Part shown: positions 1-7,626 of the stretch, in pieces
Numbering within the stretch: the first letter of the stretch is position 1
Layout of the letters: every line of letters begins with the position of its first letter
Assembly: GCA_041666525.1 (NCBI GenBank)
Contig: JBAYGT010000006.1
Location: 1 to 64,000, forward strand
DNA length: 64,000 nucleotides
DNA from: JBAXTZ01 sp041666525
GTDB lineage: Bacteria; Bacillota; Negativicutes; JBAXTZ01
Direction: 5' to 3'
Position numbers and translations under genes: made by a program
The notes under the pieces: model-generated
Databases searched by the model: none
What the model was told of the DNA's origin: nothing
The model's input: only the letters and a program-made list of their open reading frames with translations

Positions 1-240
1 GCAACGAAAGTCCCGCGACCATCTATGAAGCGAGCAAAGAAAGCAGTAGATGAGTAGAACCGACCGAGAGATAAGCGTCCGGCGGTGACAACGGAACACA
101 AACTAACAACGGTTTGTGTAGACACTGAGGATACATCAAGACCTCGGAGCGTATCTTGGTGAAGCGCAAGCTTCTGCCAAGATAACCCCGCAGGACAGGA
201 ACCCGCGATGCGCAGAAATGTGTGTTGGCGGGATTTTTTG
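1..240 (+). ncRNA. Unidentified structured RNA, 5' end cut by window
   Basis: No convincing reading frame is seen here, but a chain of helices is: 6 bp closing 20-55 (catcta/tagatg), 8 bp at 96-119 (acacaaac/gtttgtgt), gagg/cctc around 127-145, and a long hairpin at 152-184 (tatcttgg/ccaagata outside, gaagc-GCAA-gcttc inside). It ends in a GAAA-capped hairpin at 202-232 followed by six T. Regular GNRA-type loops and a terminal U-tract indicate a folded RNA or long riboswitch leader. I could not match it to T-box, cobalamin, lysine, RNase P, tmRNA or 6S consensus. The 5' end lies outside the window. Orientation is inferred from the terminator. Confidence 0.5.
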
Positions 241-264
241 TGTCTGTGATGAAATATTAATTTG

Positions 265-300
265 GCAGCGACGCTTTTGGCGGTCGCTGCTTTTTGTTTT
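265..300 (+). terminator. Intrinsic terminator
   Basis: A perfect 8-bp stem (gcagcgac/gtcgctgc, 265-272 and 283-290) is followed by TTTTTGTTTT. It closes the RNA-rich leader region and isolates it from the thioesterase gene that starts at 367. Confidence 0.8.
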
Positions 301-366
301 GGTGCTGTGCAGGATAATAGTTAGTTATGGCGAATGTAATAATAAAAGAAGTTGTCGAGGTGAAAT

Positions 367-795
367 ATGACCAAAGAAAAGTTGAAAATTTTGAAAGAAC
401 CTCTCGGCGAATTGGCACTAAGAACCATTGCCATGCCAGCGAACACTAATGGTCAGGGAGATGTTTTTGGCGGCTGGTTAATGTCGCAAATGGATTTAGC
501 TGGCGGCATAGCCTGTTCGAATGTGACTAAAGCTCATTTTACGACTGTTGCAGTTAATAGTATGCGGTTTTGGCATCCGGTGCAAGTCGGTTCGATTATA
601 AGTGTATTTTGCAAGTTAAAACGAATAGGCAGAACTTCAATGGCTTTTTTGGTGAATGTTTGGGCAACCGATTTATTTACAACTAATGAACAATTGTTTG
701 TTACAGAAGCTGAATTTGTTTACGTAGCTATTGATGAAAACGGTGTTCCGAAGGCTATAAGTGAAGTTGATAAAGCGAAAGCAGCGGTGTTGTAG
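367..795 (+). CDS. yciA: Acyl-CoA thioesterase, YciA-type hotdog fold
   Basis: A 142-residue single hotdog-domain protein, close to the usual 130-140 of YciA thioesterases, which hydrolyse acyl-CoA to free acid and CoA in the cytosol. Seen: the signature GDVFGGWLMSQMD at residues 31-43; Asp43 aligns with catalytic Asp44 of Haemophilus YciA, and the following VAVNSMRFWHPVQVG block is typical of the family. The start is supported by GAGGTG at 357-362. It is followed after 21 bp by a secreted serine hydrolase with its own ribosome site, so cotranscription is possible but no shared pathway is evident. The gene lies just downstream of a terminator and probably has its own promoter in 301-356. Confidence 0.9.
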   Translation: MTKEKLKILKEPLGELALRTIAMPANTNGQGDVFGGWLMSQMDLAGGIACSNVTKAHFTTVAVNSMRFWHPVQVGSIISVFCKLKRIGRTSMAFLVNVWATDLFTTNEQLFVTEAEFVYVAIDENGVPKAISEVDKAKAAVL

Positions 796-816
796 GTAAA
801 AAGGAGCTATTATTTC

Positions 817-2814
817 ATGAAACGCACATTAGTTTTATGTCTGGCACTGATTGTGTTGCTGACGGGGTTGTCGGCAACGGTGCTTGCGGCGACACAATAT
901 GACCGGGCGATTGAAATTGCGCGGGATGAGTTAACCAAAGCTATTGAGTCCCGTGCCGCGTCGGCAACTGTAGCAATCATGGATGGCGACAAAATAGTTT
1001 ATTCAGAAGCGTTTGGCTTGGTTGACGGAAAGCATAATATCCCGGCGAACACCGATACTCAATTCAATGTGAACTCGGTCAGCAAGATCTTTGCGGCTGC
1101 GGCAATTTTATTGTTATGCGAAGACGGTAAGCTGGACTTGGACAAGCCGGTCACAACCTATCTGCCCGAGTTTAAAATGGCTGACCAACGCTACAAGCAA
1201 ATTACTGTGCGGATGCTGCTCAACAGCGCCTCCGGAATGCCGGGCTTTAGTTGGGTTAACGAATGCGCCAGCGTGAAGAACCCTGATTACGTCAGCCAAG
1301 TGTTGGGCGAACTGGCTGAGAGCGGGTTGAAATCTCCGCCCGGAGCAGTTAGCGAATATTGCACTGATGGTTTTACATTAGCGCAAGCAGTAGTTGAGAA
1401 GACCGCTGGTATGAGCTATGCCGATTTTCTGAGTAAACGAGTATTCAGCAAGGCCGGGATGATCAATACCAGTTGTAACTTCAAAAATGGTAACAAAAAT
1501 ATTGCGGTTAGTTATGACAAAACAGACGGACACGCTTTTCCAGTTGCGTATGGCAGTTCTTTGGGCGGTGCCGGGGTTTCGTCTAACGCGCTGGACTTGT
1601 GCCGCTACGCACAGGCGGTGTGGTCCGGAAAAATACTCAACGACAAATCACTTGGGGAATATACGCGACCCCAATATGGGCCGCTAACCACTCCGCCACT
1701 GGCTGGTGCGGTAATCATGAAATATGGTTTGGGATGGGATTCGGTGGCGGTCAATAAGTTTGCTGACCAGGGAATAACCGTTCTGGCCAAAAATGGTGCT
1801 ACTGCGTCCGAGCTTTATGTTGCGCCGAAAGAAGGATTAATTGTGGCGGTCTGTATCTGCGGCCCGGTCGATGTCGAAGCTATAAATGCCAAAATAATGC
1901 AGGCATTACTCGAAGATAAAGGCTATCTTAAACCAGCGGCAGCGACTAAACCGCCAGCGGAATTAGCCGATGCGTCTATTCCCGAGAGTGCTTACCAGTA
2001 TGAAGGAACGTATATACTCTATGGATATGTGCTGAAAATTAATTTCGACCGGGAACACGATGTTGTCAACATATCGGCTATACAGAGTGATGGCAGTTTC
2101 GCATTGCCGGATTCGCTCAAATATAAAACGGACGGGTTCATTCATGGTGGTTCGTCAAAACTTGGTTTTGGTGAAAACAGTTTGGGGGAATTTTTGACTG
2201 TTGAAAACGATTATTTTCTGCACTCGCTTGTTTATCAAAAGATATCGTCAGACGGAAACCGATTTGACACAGCAAGATTTGCCGACAAATTATGGCTGAG
2301 ACGGAATCTTGCGTATAGTGATTTTACTTGCTATACCTTCTTGAAAACCCGGTCGCTAAAAACTATGCCGGGCTATTTTATGGTGGATAGTAACTATACA
2401 ATTTATGGTGGAGCAATGGTTTTGAATACCGTATGCTGGCAGACCAGCGAAAAAACGGCGACATCCGGACTGGCGTATGCGGAAAACACCATAGAGTTAT
2501 CAGTTCATGAAAGTAACGGCAAACAATGGCTCAAGAAATTCGCCAGCTTGTTCTCGGACGGAAAAGACACTGCAGTACTGAAACTGTTGGAAAAAATCAG
2601 AATAGACAAAGACGGTTACAATGAATGGCGGATTGCCGATAAAGAGTTCATTCTTGATTGTGCTGTTTCGACTCACTCGCGAATCGTAATACTCTCTCCT
2701 GATATGAAAGTAGTTTATGACAGTCTGATGAACGGCGTGAAACCGGTTACTGTTGCCAAAGGCAGCTATATCGATTTCATCGGCAGTCCTGGCGCGGAGT
2801 TTGTATTGAAATAG
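817..2814 (+). CDS. Secreted serine hydrolase, beta-lactamase/PBP4-like
   Basis: A 665-residue exported protein. Residues 1-24 form a signal peptide ending in VLA. Residues about 30-370 resemble the class C beta-lactamase/DD-peptidase fold (Pfam Beta-lactamase): the nucleophile motif SxxK is S87-V-S-K90. The usual second motif YxN reads YCT in SEYCTDGF, so the Asn is missing and beta-lactam hydrolysis is uncertain; esterase or peptidase activity is equally possible. The C-terminal 290 residues are unrecognised and may be a beta-rich accessory domain. The start is set by AAGGAG at 801-806. The next gene begins within 20 bp and is also an exported hydrolase, suggesting a two-gene unit ending at the 3708 terminator. 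Confidence 0.8.
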   Translation: MKRTLVLCLALIVLLTGLSATVLAATQYDRAIEIARDELTKAIESRAASATVAIMDGDKIVYSEAFGLVDGKHNIPANTDTQFNVNSVSKIFAAAAILLLCEDGKLDLDKPVTTYLPEFKMADQRYKQITVRMLLNSASGMPGFSWVNECASVKNPDYVSQVLGELAESGLKSPPGAVSEYCTDGFTLAQAVVEKTAGMSYADFLSKRVFSKAGMINTSCNFKNGNKNIAVSYDKTDGHAFPVAYGSSLGGAGVSSNALDLCRYAQAVWSGKILNDKSLGEYTRPQYGPLTTPPLAGAVIMKYGLGWDSVAVNKFADQGITVLAKNGATASELYVAPKEGLIVAVCICGPVDVEAINAKIMQALLEDKGYLKPAAATKPPAELADASIPESAYQYEGTYILYGYVLKINFDREHDVVNISAIQSDGSFALPDSLKYKTDGFIHGGSSKLGFGENSLGEFLTVENDYFLHSLVYQKISSDGNRFDTARFADKLWLRRNLAYSDFTCYTFLKTRSLKTMPGYFMVDSNYTIYGGAMVLNTVCWQTSEKTATSGLAYAENTIELSVHESNGKQWLKKFASLFSDGKDTAVLKLLEKIRIDKDGYNEWRIADKEFILDCAVSTHSRIVILSPDMKVVYDSLMNGVKPVTVAKGSYIDFIGSPGAEFVLK

Positions 2815-2832
2815 TAATTGGAGCGCGAAGAA

Positions 2833-3693
2833 ATGAAAAAAACATTGCTAATCGGCGTCATGGTTTTGTTGAGTGCGGTGACTACCTGTTTTGCTGATAG
2901 TGCGCCGGGCGCATATACGCAAATCGCCCCCGAAACAAATATTTACTCTGAATACTATCCAAACAACCAAAGCGCGTTCAAAGGCACGATTATTTTTGAA
3001 AACGGTGGTGGTTGTGATATTGACGAGTGGCAAGTTACGACTGACAAACAAATCTCGTTATTTAATTATGCCCGGACATTGGGCGCGGTTTTTGTATACG
3101 CCAGACCGGGGATTGGCAACAGCAGCCCGGATTATCGTATCTCCGCCACTAGCCCGATAACAGCCGAATATACGGTTAATAATCTGTTGCAGGTGTTGAA
3201 ACAACGCAACGTCAAGCCGCCCTATATAATTGTTGCACATTCTTACGGCGGAGTGTTCGCGCAATATTTTGTCCGTAAATATCCGGGATTGGTTGCCGGG
3301 GTATTATATATGGATGTAACCGTTAGTGATCCAAAAAGTTTCGTGAATTTTTACTCAAAGCAGATTGAACTTGCCAAAGCACATTCGTCAAAATGGATGT
3401 ATAAGAACGATAGTTCGGTTGCTGATACTGCTTACCAGGCTTTGGGTTATCCCGTTTCTATGGAGCAGATAAACAGTTTGCCGCCAATAAGTCCGGCTAT
3501 CCCGATTATTGTATTGGAAGCATCCGCATCAAATTCAATAATTCCTAACTGGCATCAACGTCAACAGGCATTAGCCTCGCAAACATCAAACAGCAAGTTG
3601 GTTGTTGTTGATTGCGGACATTACATCATGCAAGACAAGCCGGAAATTTGCTGTCAGCAGCTTTTGGAATTAGTGAACAGGATTAAACAGTAA
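2833..3693 (+). CDS. Secreted alpha/beta hydrolase
   Basis: A 286-residue alpha/beta-hydrolase-fold protein with a signal peptide (residues 1-21, cleavage near CFA-DS). The nucleophile elbow AHSYGG places Ser137; the histidine is His263 in DCGHYIMQDKP. An acid residue in between is not assigned. ATG 2833 is preferred over an upstream TTG at 2818 because GGAG at 2820-2823 is well spaced for it. The substrate is unknown; the family includes esterases and lactonases. Its last 15 codons and its terminator are repeated almost exactly after the P-II gene at 5743-5853. Confidence 0.8.
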   Translation: MKKTLLIGVMVLLSAVTTCFADSAPGAYTQIAPETNIYSEYYPNNQSAFKGTIIFENGGGCDIDEWQVTTDKQISLFNYARTLGAVFVYARPGIGNSSPDYRISATSPITAEYTVNNLLQVLKQRNVKPPYIIVAHSYGGVFAQYFVRKYPGLVAGVLYMDVTVSDPKSFVNFYSKQIELAKAHSSKWMYKNDSSVADTAYQALGYPVSMEQINSLPPISPAIPIIVLEASASNSIIPNWHQRQQALASQTSNSKLVVVDCGHYIMQDKPEICCQQLLELVNRIKQ

Positions 3694-3756
3694 TGGACTG
3701 AAACCATAAAAAATCCCGCGCGGTGATGAACCGGAGCGGGATTTTTTGCGTTTGCG
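3647..3756 (+). repeat. 110-bp direct repeat, copy 1
   Basis: This stretch covers the last 15 codons of the alpha/beta hydrolase plus its terminator. It reappears at 5743-5853 with one substitution and one extra A in the poly-A run. The two copies flank the riboswitch-amtB-P-II block in direct orientation. Confidence 0.95.
3708..3747 (+). terminator. Intrinsic terminator of hydrolase unit
   Basis: Stem aaaaaatcccgc/gcgggatttttt, with A and T runs on the two flanks, so it could work in both directions. It is duplicated at 5805-5844. Confidence 0.9.
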
Positions 3757-3768
3757 TATTTTAAAGCC

Positions 3769-3798
3769 TTGACATAATGTAAGTTGACATAGTAAAAT
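3769..3798 (+). promoter_or_regulatory. Candidate sigma-A promoter for amtB leader
   Basis: TTGACA at 3769-3774 and TAAAAT at 3793-3798 are 18 bp apart. A second TTGACA lies at 3784-3789 with TATAGT at 3805-3810 (15 bp). Either would start transcription just before the riboswitch. Confidence 0.5.
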
Positions 3799-3821
3799 CC
3801 AGGCTATAGTAATTCTATGGG

Positions 3822-3966
3822 AGAGTGTATAGGGTTCCGGTCGGTGTGCCGATGCTGGACCGAGTTGCACTAAATCATTTATAGTGATTTACACCGTGGG
3901 TATAAAATGCCCCAGCGGAAAGTCCTGTCCATTCATGGGCAGACTGACGGCTGGGGCATTTACTAT
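3822..3966 (+). promoter_or_regulatory. ykkC-family riboswitch with terminator
   Basis: Seen: TATAGGGTTCCG (3828-3839), CTGGACCGAG (3854-3863), ACACCG (3891-3896) and GGG-ATAAAA-CCC-like P3 (3898-3913). These are the core blocks of the ykkC aptamer (CTAGGGTTCCG, CTGGTCCGAGAG, ACACGG, GGGATAAAAGCCC). P1 pairs GTGTA with TACAC and a side hairpin closes cacta/tagtg. The 3' strand of P3 overlaps a 12-bp terminator stem (3905-3916 with 3950-3961), so ligand binding should allow read-through into amtB. Family members sense guanidine, ppGpp, PRPP or nucleotides; the subtype was not settled from sequence. A guanidine ligand would fit the nitrogen-uptake genes downstream (inference). Confidence 0.8.
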
Positions 3967-3986
3967 TTTTATTACGGAGGACTTGG

Positions 3987-5330
3987 ATGAAACGAAAATT
4001 TCTCGCGTTATGCAGTTTGGTTGTTGCCGAACTATTAATTCCCGGGTTAGCTTCGGCGAGTACTGCCGGCGATGCTGCTGCGATTAACACCGGCGATACG
4101 GCTTTTATGTTTGTGGCGACCGGATTAGTTTTTTTGATGACACCGGGGTTGGCGCTGTTCTACGGCGGGATGGTACGCAAGAAGAATGTACTTAACACCA
4201 TGCTCTGTTCTTTTGTGTTGATCGGACTGGTTACGATACAGTGGGTATTGTTCGGCTATAGTCTGGCATTCGGTGCGGATGCTTTTGGCGGATTGATTGG
4301 CGGGTTAGAGTATCTGGGGTTTTCCGGCGTCGGCGGCGCGCCGTGCGCGTACGCGGCGACGATACCGCAGGGATTGTTTGCGATGTATCAACTGATGTTT
4401 GCGATAATCACACCGGCGATTATCACCGGAGCGTTTGTTGAACGGTTCCGGTTTCCGGTATATATGGCGTTCGCGCTTATCTGGACAACTTTGGTTTACG
4501 ATCCGCTGGCGCATTGGGTATGGGGAGCAGGTGGCTGGCTGATGGAAATGGGAGCGCTGGACTTTGCCGGCGGCACTGTCGTTCATGTCAGTTCCGGTGT
4601 TGCGGGACTCGTCGCGGTGCTGGTAATTGGTAAACGCAAAGACTACAAACTCATTCCGATGTTTCCGCATAATACGCCGTTTATAATGCTTGGTGCGGCG
4701 ATGCTGTGGTTCGGTTGGTTTGGTTTTAATGCCGGCAGTGCTTTAGGGTTGTCCACGAGCAGCCTGGCGGTGATTGCGTTTATTACCACTAATGTTTCGG
4801 CGGCTGCGGCAATGCTGTCCTGGTTAGCAGTGGAGTGGATCCATAACAAAAAACCCACTTTGCTCGGCGCATCTACAGGCGCGATAGTCGGCTTGGTTGC
4901 GATAACGCCGGCAGCCGGATTTGTCAGCGTAGCGTCTGCGATAGCAATCGGCTTGATAACCGCACCGCTTTGTTATTTTGGCATCAGTTTTCTGAAAGTT
5001 CGATTGGGGTATGATGATTCGTTGGATGCCTTTGGTTGCCACGGTATCGGCGGAATCTGGGGCGCGATGGCGACCGGATTGTTTTGCGATCCCGCGATAA
5101 ACTCGGCAGTTAAGCACAGCGGATTATTTCTCGGTGGGGGGCTGCATCAATTGGGCGTGCAGTTATTGTCTGTTGTGGTTACTTTGGCTTTGTCCGGTGT
5201 TGTAACCTTTGGTGCGCTAAAATTAATTGCGCGGGTTACAGCGTTGCGGGTATCGGCAAACGATGAAATTATGGGATTGGATATCTCCGTACACGGTGAA
5301 GATGCTTATCGTGATTTAGTGACAGAATAA
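3987..5330 (+). CDS. amtB: Ammonium transporter, Amt family
   Basis: A 447-residue polytopic membrane protein with an N-terminal signal sequence (to about residue 26) followed by the 11-helix Amt core. The start of the core (MTPGLALFYGGMVRKKNVL) and the twin pore histidines, His176 in YDPLAHWVWG and His352 in DAFGCHGIGG, are intact, so NH3/NH4+ conduction is expected. ATG 3987 follows GGAGG at 3976-3980. The gene sits behind a ykkC-type riboswitch and 61 bp before a P-II protein, the usual regulator of Amt channels. Whether it might carry another cation such as guanidinium is an open inference from the leader. Confidence 0.93.
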   Translation: MKRKFLALCSLVVAELLIPGLASASTAGDAAAINTGDTAFMFVATGLVFLMTPGLALFYGGMVRKKNVLNTMLCSFVLIGLVTIQWVLFGYSLAFGADAFGGLIGGLEYLGFSGVGGAPCAYAATIPQGLFAMYQLMFAIITPAIITGAFVERFRFPVYMAFALIWTTLVYDPLAHWVWGAGGWLMEMGALDFAGGTVVHVSSGVAGLVAVLVIGKRKDYKLIPMFPHNTPFIMLGAAMLWFGWFGFNAGSALGLSTSSLAVIAFITTNVSAAAAMLSWLAVEWIHNKKPTLLGASTGAIVGLVAITPAAGFVSVASAIAIGLITAPLCYFGISFLKVRLGYDDSLDAFGCHGIGGIWGAMATGLFCDPAINSAVKHSGLFLGGGLHQLGVQLLSVVVTLALSGVVTFGALKLIARVTALRVSANDEIMGLDISVHGEDAYRDLVTE

Positions 5331-5341
5331 ACATAATGTGA

Positions 5342-5369
5342 TTGATTTTCACGCTAAAGAGATTATAAT
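5342..5369 (+). promoter_or_regulatory. Internal promoter before P-II gene
   Basis: TTGATT (5342-5347), 16-bp spacer, TATAAT (5364-5369). This could express the P-II gene independently of the riboswitch. Confidence 0.55.
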
Positions 5370-5391
5370 TAACTCGTCGAGGTGAATGATT

Positions 5392-5733
5392 GTGAAAATG
5401 GTAATTGCTGTTGTGCGGCCGGAAGCCGCAGATGCAGTGCGGCAAGCCCTGCTTGCTGTGGATATCCATAAAATGACGGTGTCGAATGTTAAAGGTTGTG
5501 GTGAGCAGCCGGGCTATGTAGAAAGCCATCGCGGCATAGTTGTCGAGGTGAATTTGCTGAGCAAGGTGCGCTTTGAAATTGCGGTCAATGAAAGTTTTGT
5601 CAAGAAGGCTGTCGATGCGATAATTCAAGGTGCGCGAACCAATAACATCGGCGACGGTAAAATTTTCGTGCTGCCAATCGAGCAATGTTATCGGATTCGC
5701 ACCGGTGAGTCCGGTAATGACGCAATCGGTTAG
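5392..5733 (+). CDS. P-II nitrogen regulator lacking T-loop tyrosine
   Basis: A 113-residue GlnB/GlnK-family signal protein, normally a trimer that binds ATP/ADP and 2-oxoglutarate and plugs Amt channels. GTG 5392 (M-K-M-V) is chosen: GAGGTG at 5379-5384 is 7 bp away, while the ATG at 5386 is too close. The C-terminal signature IGDGKIFVLP and RIRTGE are present. An ungapped comparison with E. coli GlnB puts His where the uridylylated Tyr51 lies (VESHRG versus TELYRG), so this protein cannot be controlled by UMP addition at that site. It is paired with amtB, as glnK usually is. Only its residual similarity to other P-II subfamilies leaves the exact name open. Confidence 0.9.
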   Translation: MKMVIAVVRPEAADAVRQALLAVDIHKMTVSNVKGCGEQPGYVESHRGIVVEVNLLSKVRFEIAVNESFVKKAVDAIIQGARTNNIGDGKIFVLPIEQCYRIRTGESGNDAIG

Positions 5734-5742
5734 TGTCAGCCG

Positions 5743-5853
5743 TTTGCTGTCAGCAACTTTTGGAATTAGTGAACAGGATTAAACAGTAATGGACTGAAAC
5801 CATAAAAAAATCCCGCGCGGTGATGAACCGGAGCGGGATTTTTTGCGTTTGCG
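5743..5853 (+). repeat. 110-bp direct repeat, copy 2 (hydrolase 3' fragment)
   Basis: Near-identical copy of 3647-3756: the last codons of the alpha/beta hydrolase, out of any gene context, plus its terminator. It begins only 10 bp after the P-II stop codon. Confidence 0.95.
5805..5844 (+). terminator. Terminator of amtB/P-II unit (duplicated copy)
   Basis: Same tcccgc/gcggga stem with T6 tail as at 3708-3747. It now ends the amtB transcript. Confidence 0.9.
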
Positions 5854-5892
5854 CTTAAGCGCCGTAAGCGTCATGATGAATTTCTGAAAATA

Positions 5893-5921
5893 TTGTGTTT
5901 ATTTATGAATAAGGGTACAAT
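5893..5921 (+). promoter_or_regulatory. Promoter of phosphoesterase-phosphatase operon
   Basis: TTGTGT (5893-5898), 17-bp spacer, TACAAT (5916-5921), 28 bp before the start codon at 5950. Confidence 0.6.
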
Positions 5922-5949
5922 GTTATTATATTTAACGGGAGGTTACGAA

Positions 5950-7626
5950 ATGAATTTGGTTAAAACTATTCTATCGGTAATTACCCTATTGGTGGGTTTG
6001 ACTTTCTGTGTATACGCTGATGATGCAAACACTGCAGCCACATACCCGATTGCGGATGATATTATTACGACAAATCAACGAACAGTCACACCGGACACTT
6101 TGCCGGCTAGTACGCCACAAATCTATCCTTATGAAATAGCTAAGTACAAAGATTATGGCTATGGCAACTGGCATTATGGCAAGGGTCTTCCTTATATTAA
6201 GCGTCTCGACATTATGGCGACTGATTATAGCGGTAAATCCGCGACTAAGTCGACAAAATTATTAAAATTTTTCACTATATCTGATATCCATATCTCGGAC
6301 AAAGAATCTCCGGCTCAGGCGATTCTTTATGGCTACAAGGGCGGCACTTCTTCGGGCTATTCAGGAGTTATGCTATATACGACACAAGTCCTGGATGCAG
6401 CTGTCCAAACGGTAAACGCCATGCACAAAAAATCTCCGTTTGATTTCGGCATCTCGCTGGGCGATACTTGCAACAGCACTCAATATAACGAACTTAGATG
6501 GTATATCGATGTCCTGGATGGCAAGGCCATCACCCCAAGTTCCGGCAATCACGCCGGAGCCGATACCATTGATTATCAAAAACCTTACCAGGCGGCAGGT
6601 CTGAATAAAGCGATTCCCTGGTATCAGACCCGCGGCAACCACGATCATTTCTGGATGGGCTACCTGCCACCAAACGATTATCTTCGTCAAACGCTTATCG
6701 GTAAAGATATTCTTAACCTGGGCAATCCATTCGTTGATCCTCGCGGCGCGGATAGCCGGGGGGCTTATATCGGCGCAATCAACGGCAGCACGCCTTACGG
6801 CGATATTATCGGTGTCGGGCCGGTCAAAGATTTTGCTCAGCCACCGCAGGTACTTGCTGCCGATCCTAATCGTCGTTCACTTTCACGCTCGGAATGGGTA
6901 AGTGAATTCTTTAATACAACTTCTAGTCCGAAAGGACATGGATTTAGTCAGACTGATGCGACAATGGGATCTGCCTGCTATACTTTTGAACCGAAAGCCA
7001 ATGTTCCGCTCAAGGTAATTGTGCTGGATGATACTCAAAAGGAAGACGAGCAGAACGATCCGGCTTCCCTTGGCTATGGACACGGATCGCTGGACAGCGA
7101 ACGCTATGCCTGGCTGGTAAAAGAGCTTGATAAGGGACAGGCTGAAGGCAAGCTTATGATTATTTCCGCGCATATACCGATAGGAGTAGAGCCGGAGGGT
7201 TCGATGGCGGGCTGGGATCTTCATGCTTCGCTAACCGAAGCCCAGTTGCTTGCCAAGCTTCATACCTATCCGAATCTCATTCTTTGGATTGCCGGACATC
7301 GTCACGTTAATGCGATTACCGCGTTTGCATCGCCTAGTTCCGGCCATCCGGAGCTGGGTTTCTGGCAGGTTGAAACATCTTCACTAAGAGATTTCCCGCA
7401 GCAGTTCCGCACCTTCGAGATTGTCTGCAACAGTGATAAGACCATTTCCATCTTTACCACCGACGTTGATCCGGCAGTCAAAGCCGGTTCGCCGGCCGCG
7501 ACATCGCGTTCTTATGCTGTCGCCGCGCAAGAGCTGTTCCAGAATCCAATAAGTTATTTGCCTACCGGTTCGTGCAATGCCGAGCTTGTCAAACAATTGA
7601 CACCAGAGATGCAGGCAAAATTATGA
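5950..7626 (+). CDS. Secreted metallophosphoesterase
   Basis: A 558-residue calcineurin-like phosphoesterase with a signal peptide (1-23, cleavage near VYA-DD). The two-metal motifs appear in order: SDIHIS (Asp112, His114), GDTCNS (Asp172), RGNHDHF (Asn230, His231), SAHIPIG and AGHRHVN near residue 460. It is longer than typical because of inserts around residues 240-330; it may belong to the TIGR03768-type family. ATG 5950 is fixed by GGGAGG at 5937-5942, and a promoter upstream rules out earlier starts. It overlaps the next phosphatase gene by 4 bp (ATGA), so the two are translationally coupled. It probably scavenges phosphate from organic phosphates outside the inner membrane. Confidence 0.87.
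   Translation: MNLVKTILSVITLLVGLTFCVYADDANTAATYPIADDIITTNQRTVTPDTLPASTPQIYPYEIAKYKDYGYGNWHYGKGLPYIKRLDIMATDYSGKSATKSTKLLKFFTISDIHISDKESPAQAILYGYKGGTSSGYSGVMLYTTQVLDAAVQTVNAMHKKSPFDFGISLGDTCNSTQYNELRWYIDVLDGKAITPSSGNHAGADTIDYQKPYQAAGLNKAIPWYQTRGNHDHFWMGYLPPNDYLRQTLIGKDILNLGNPFVDPRGADSRGAYIGAINGSTPYGDIIGVGPVKDFAQPPQVLAADPNRRSLSRSEWVSEFFNTTSSPKGHGFSQTDATMGSACYTFEPKANVPLKVIVLDDTQKEDEQNDPASLGYGHGSLDSERYAWLVKELDKGQAEGKLMIISAHIPIGVEPEGSMAGWDLHASLTEAQLLAKLHTYPNLILWIAGHRHVNAITAFASPSSGHPELGFWQVETSSLRDFPQQFRTFEIVCNSDKTISIFTTDVDPAVKAGSPAATSRSYAVAAQELFQNPISYLPTGSCNAELVKQLTPEMQAKL

Noticed and set aside
1..240. RNase P RNA, because of GAAAGTCC near the 5' end and ACAG-AACCC near the 3' end
   Set aside because: The conserved blocks in between (such as the GUGCAA...GAGAGCAAACCG part) are absent and the fold looks different.
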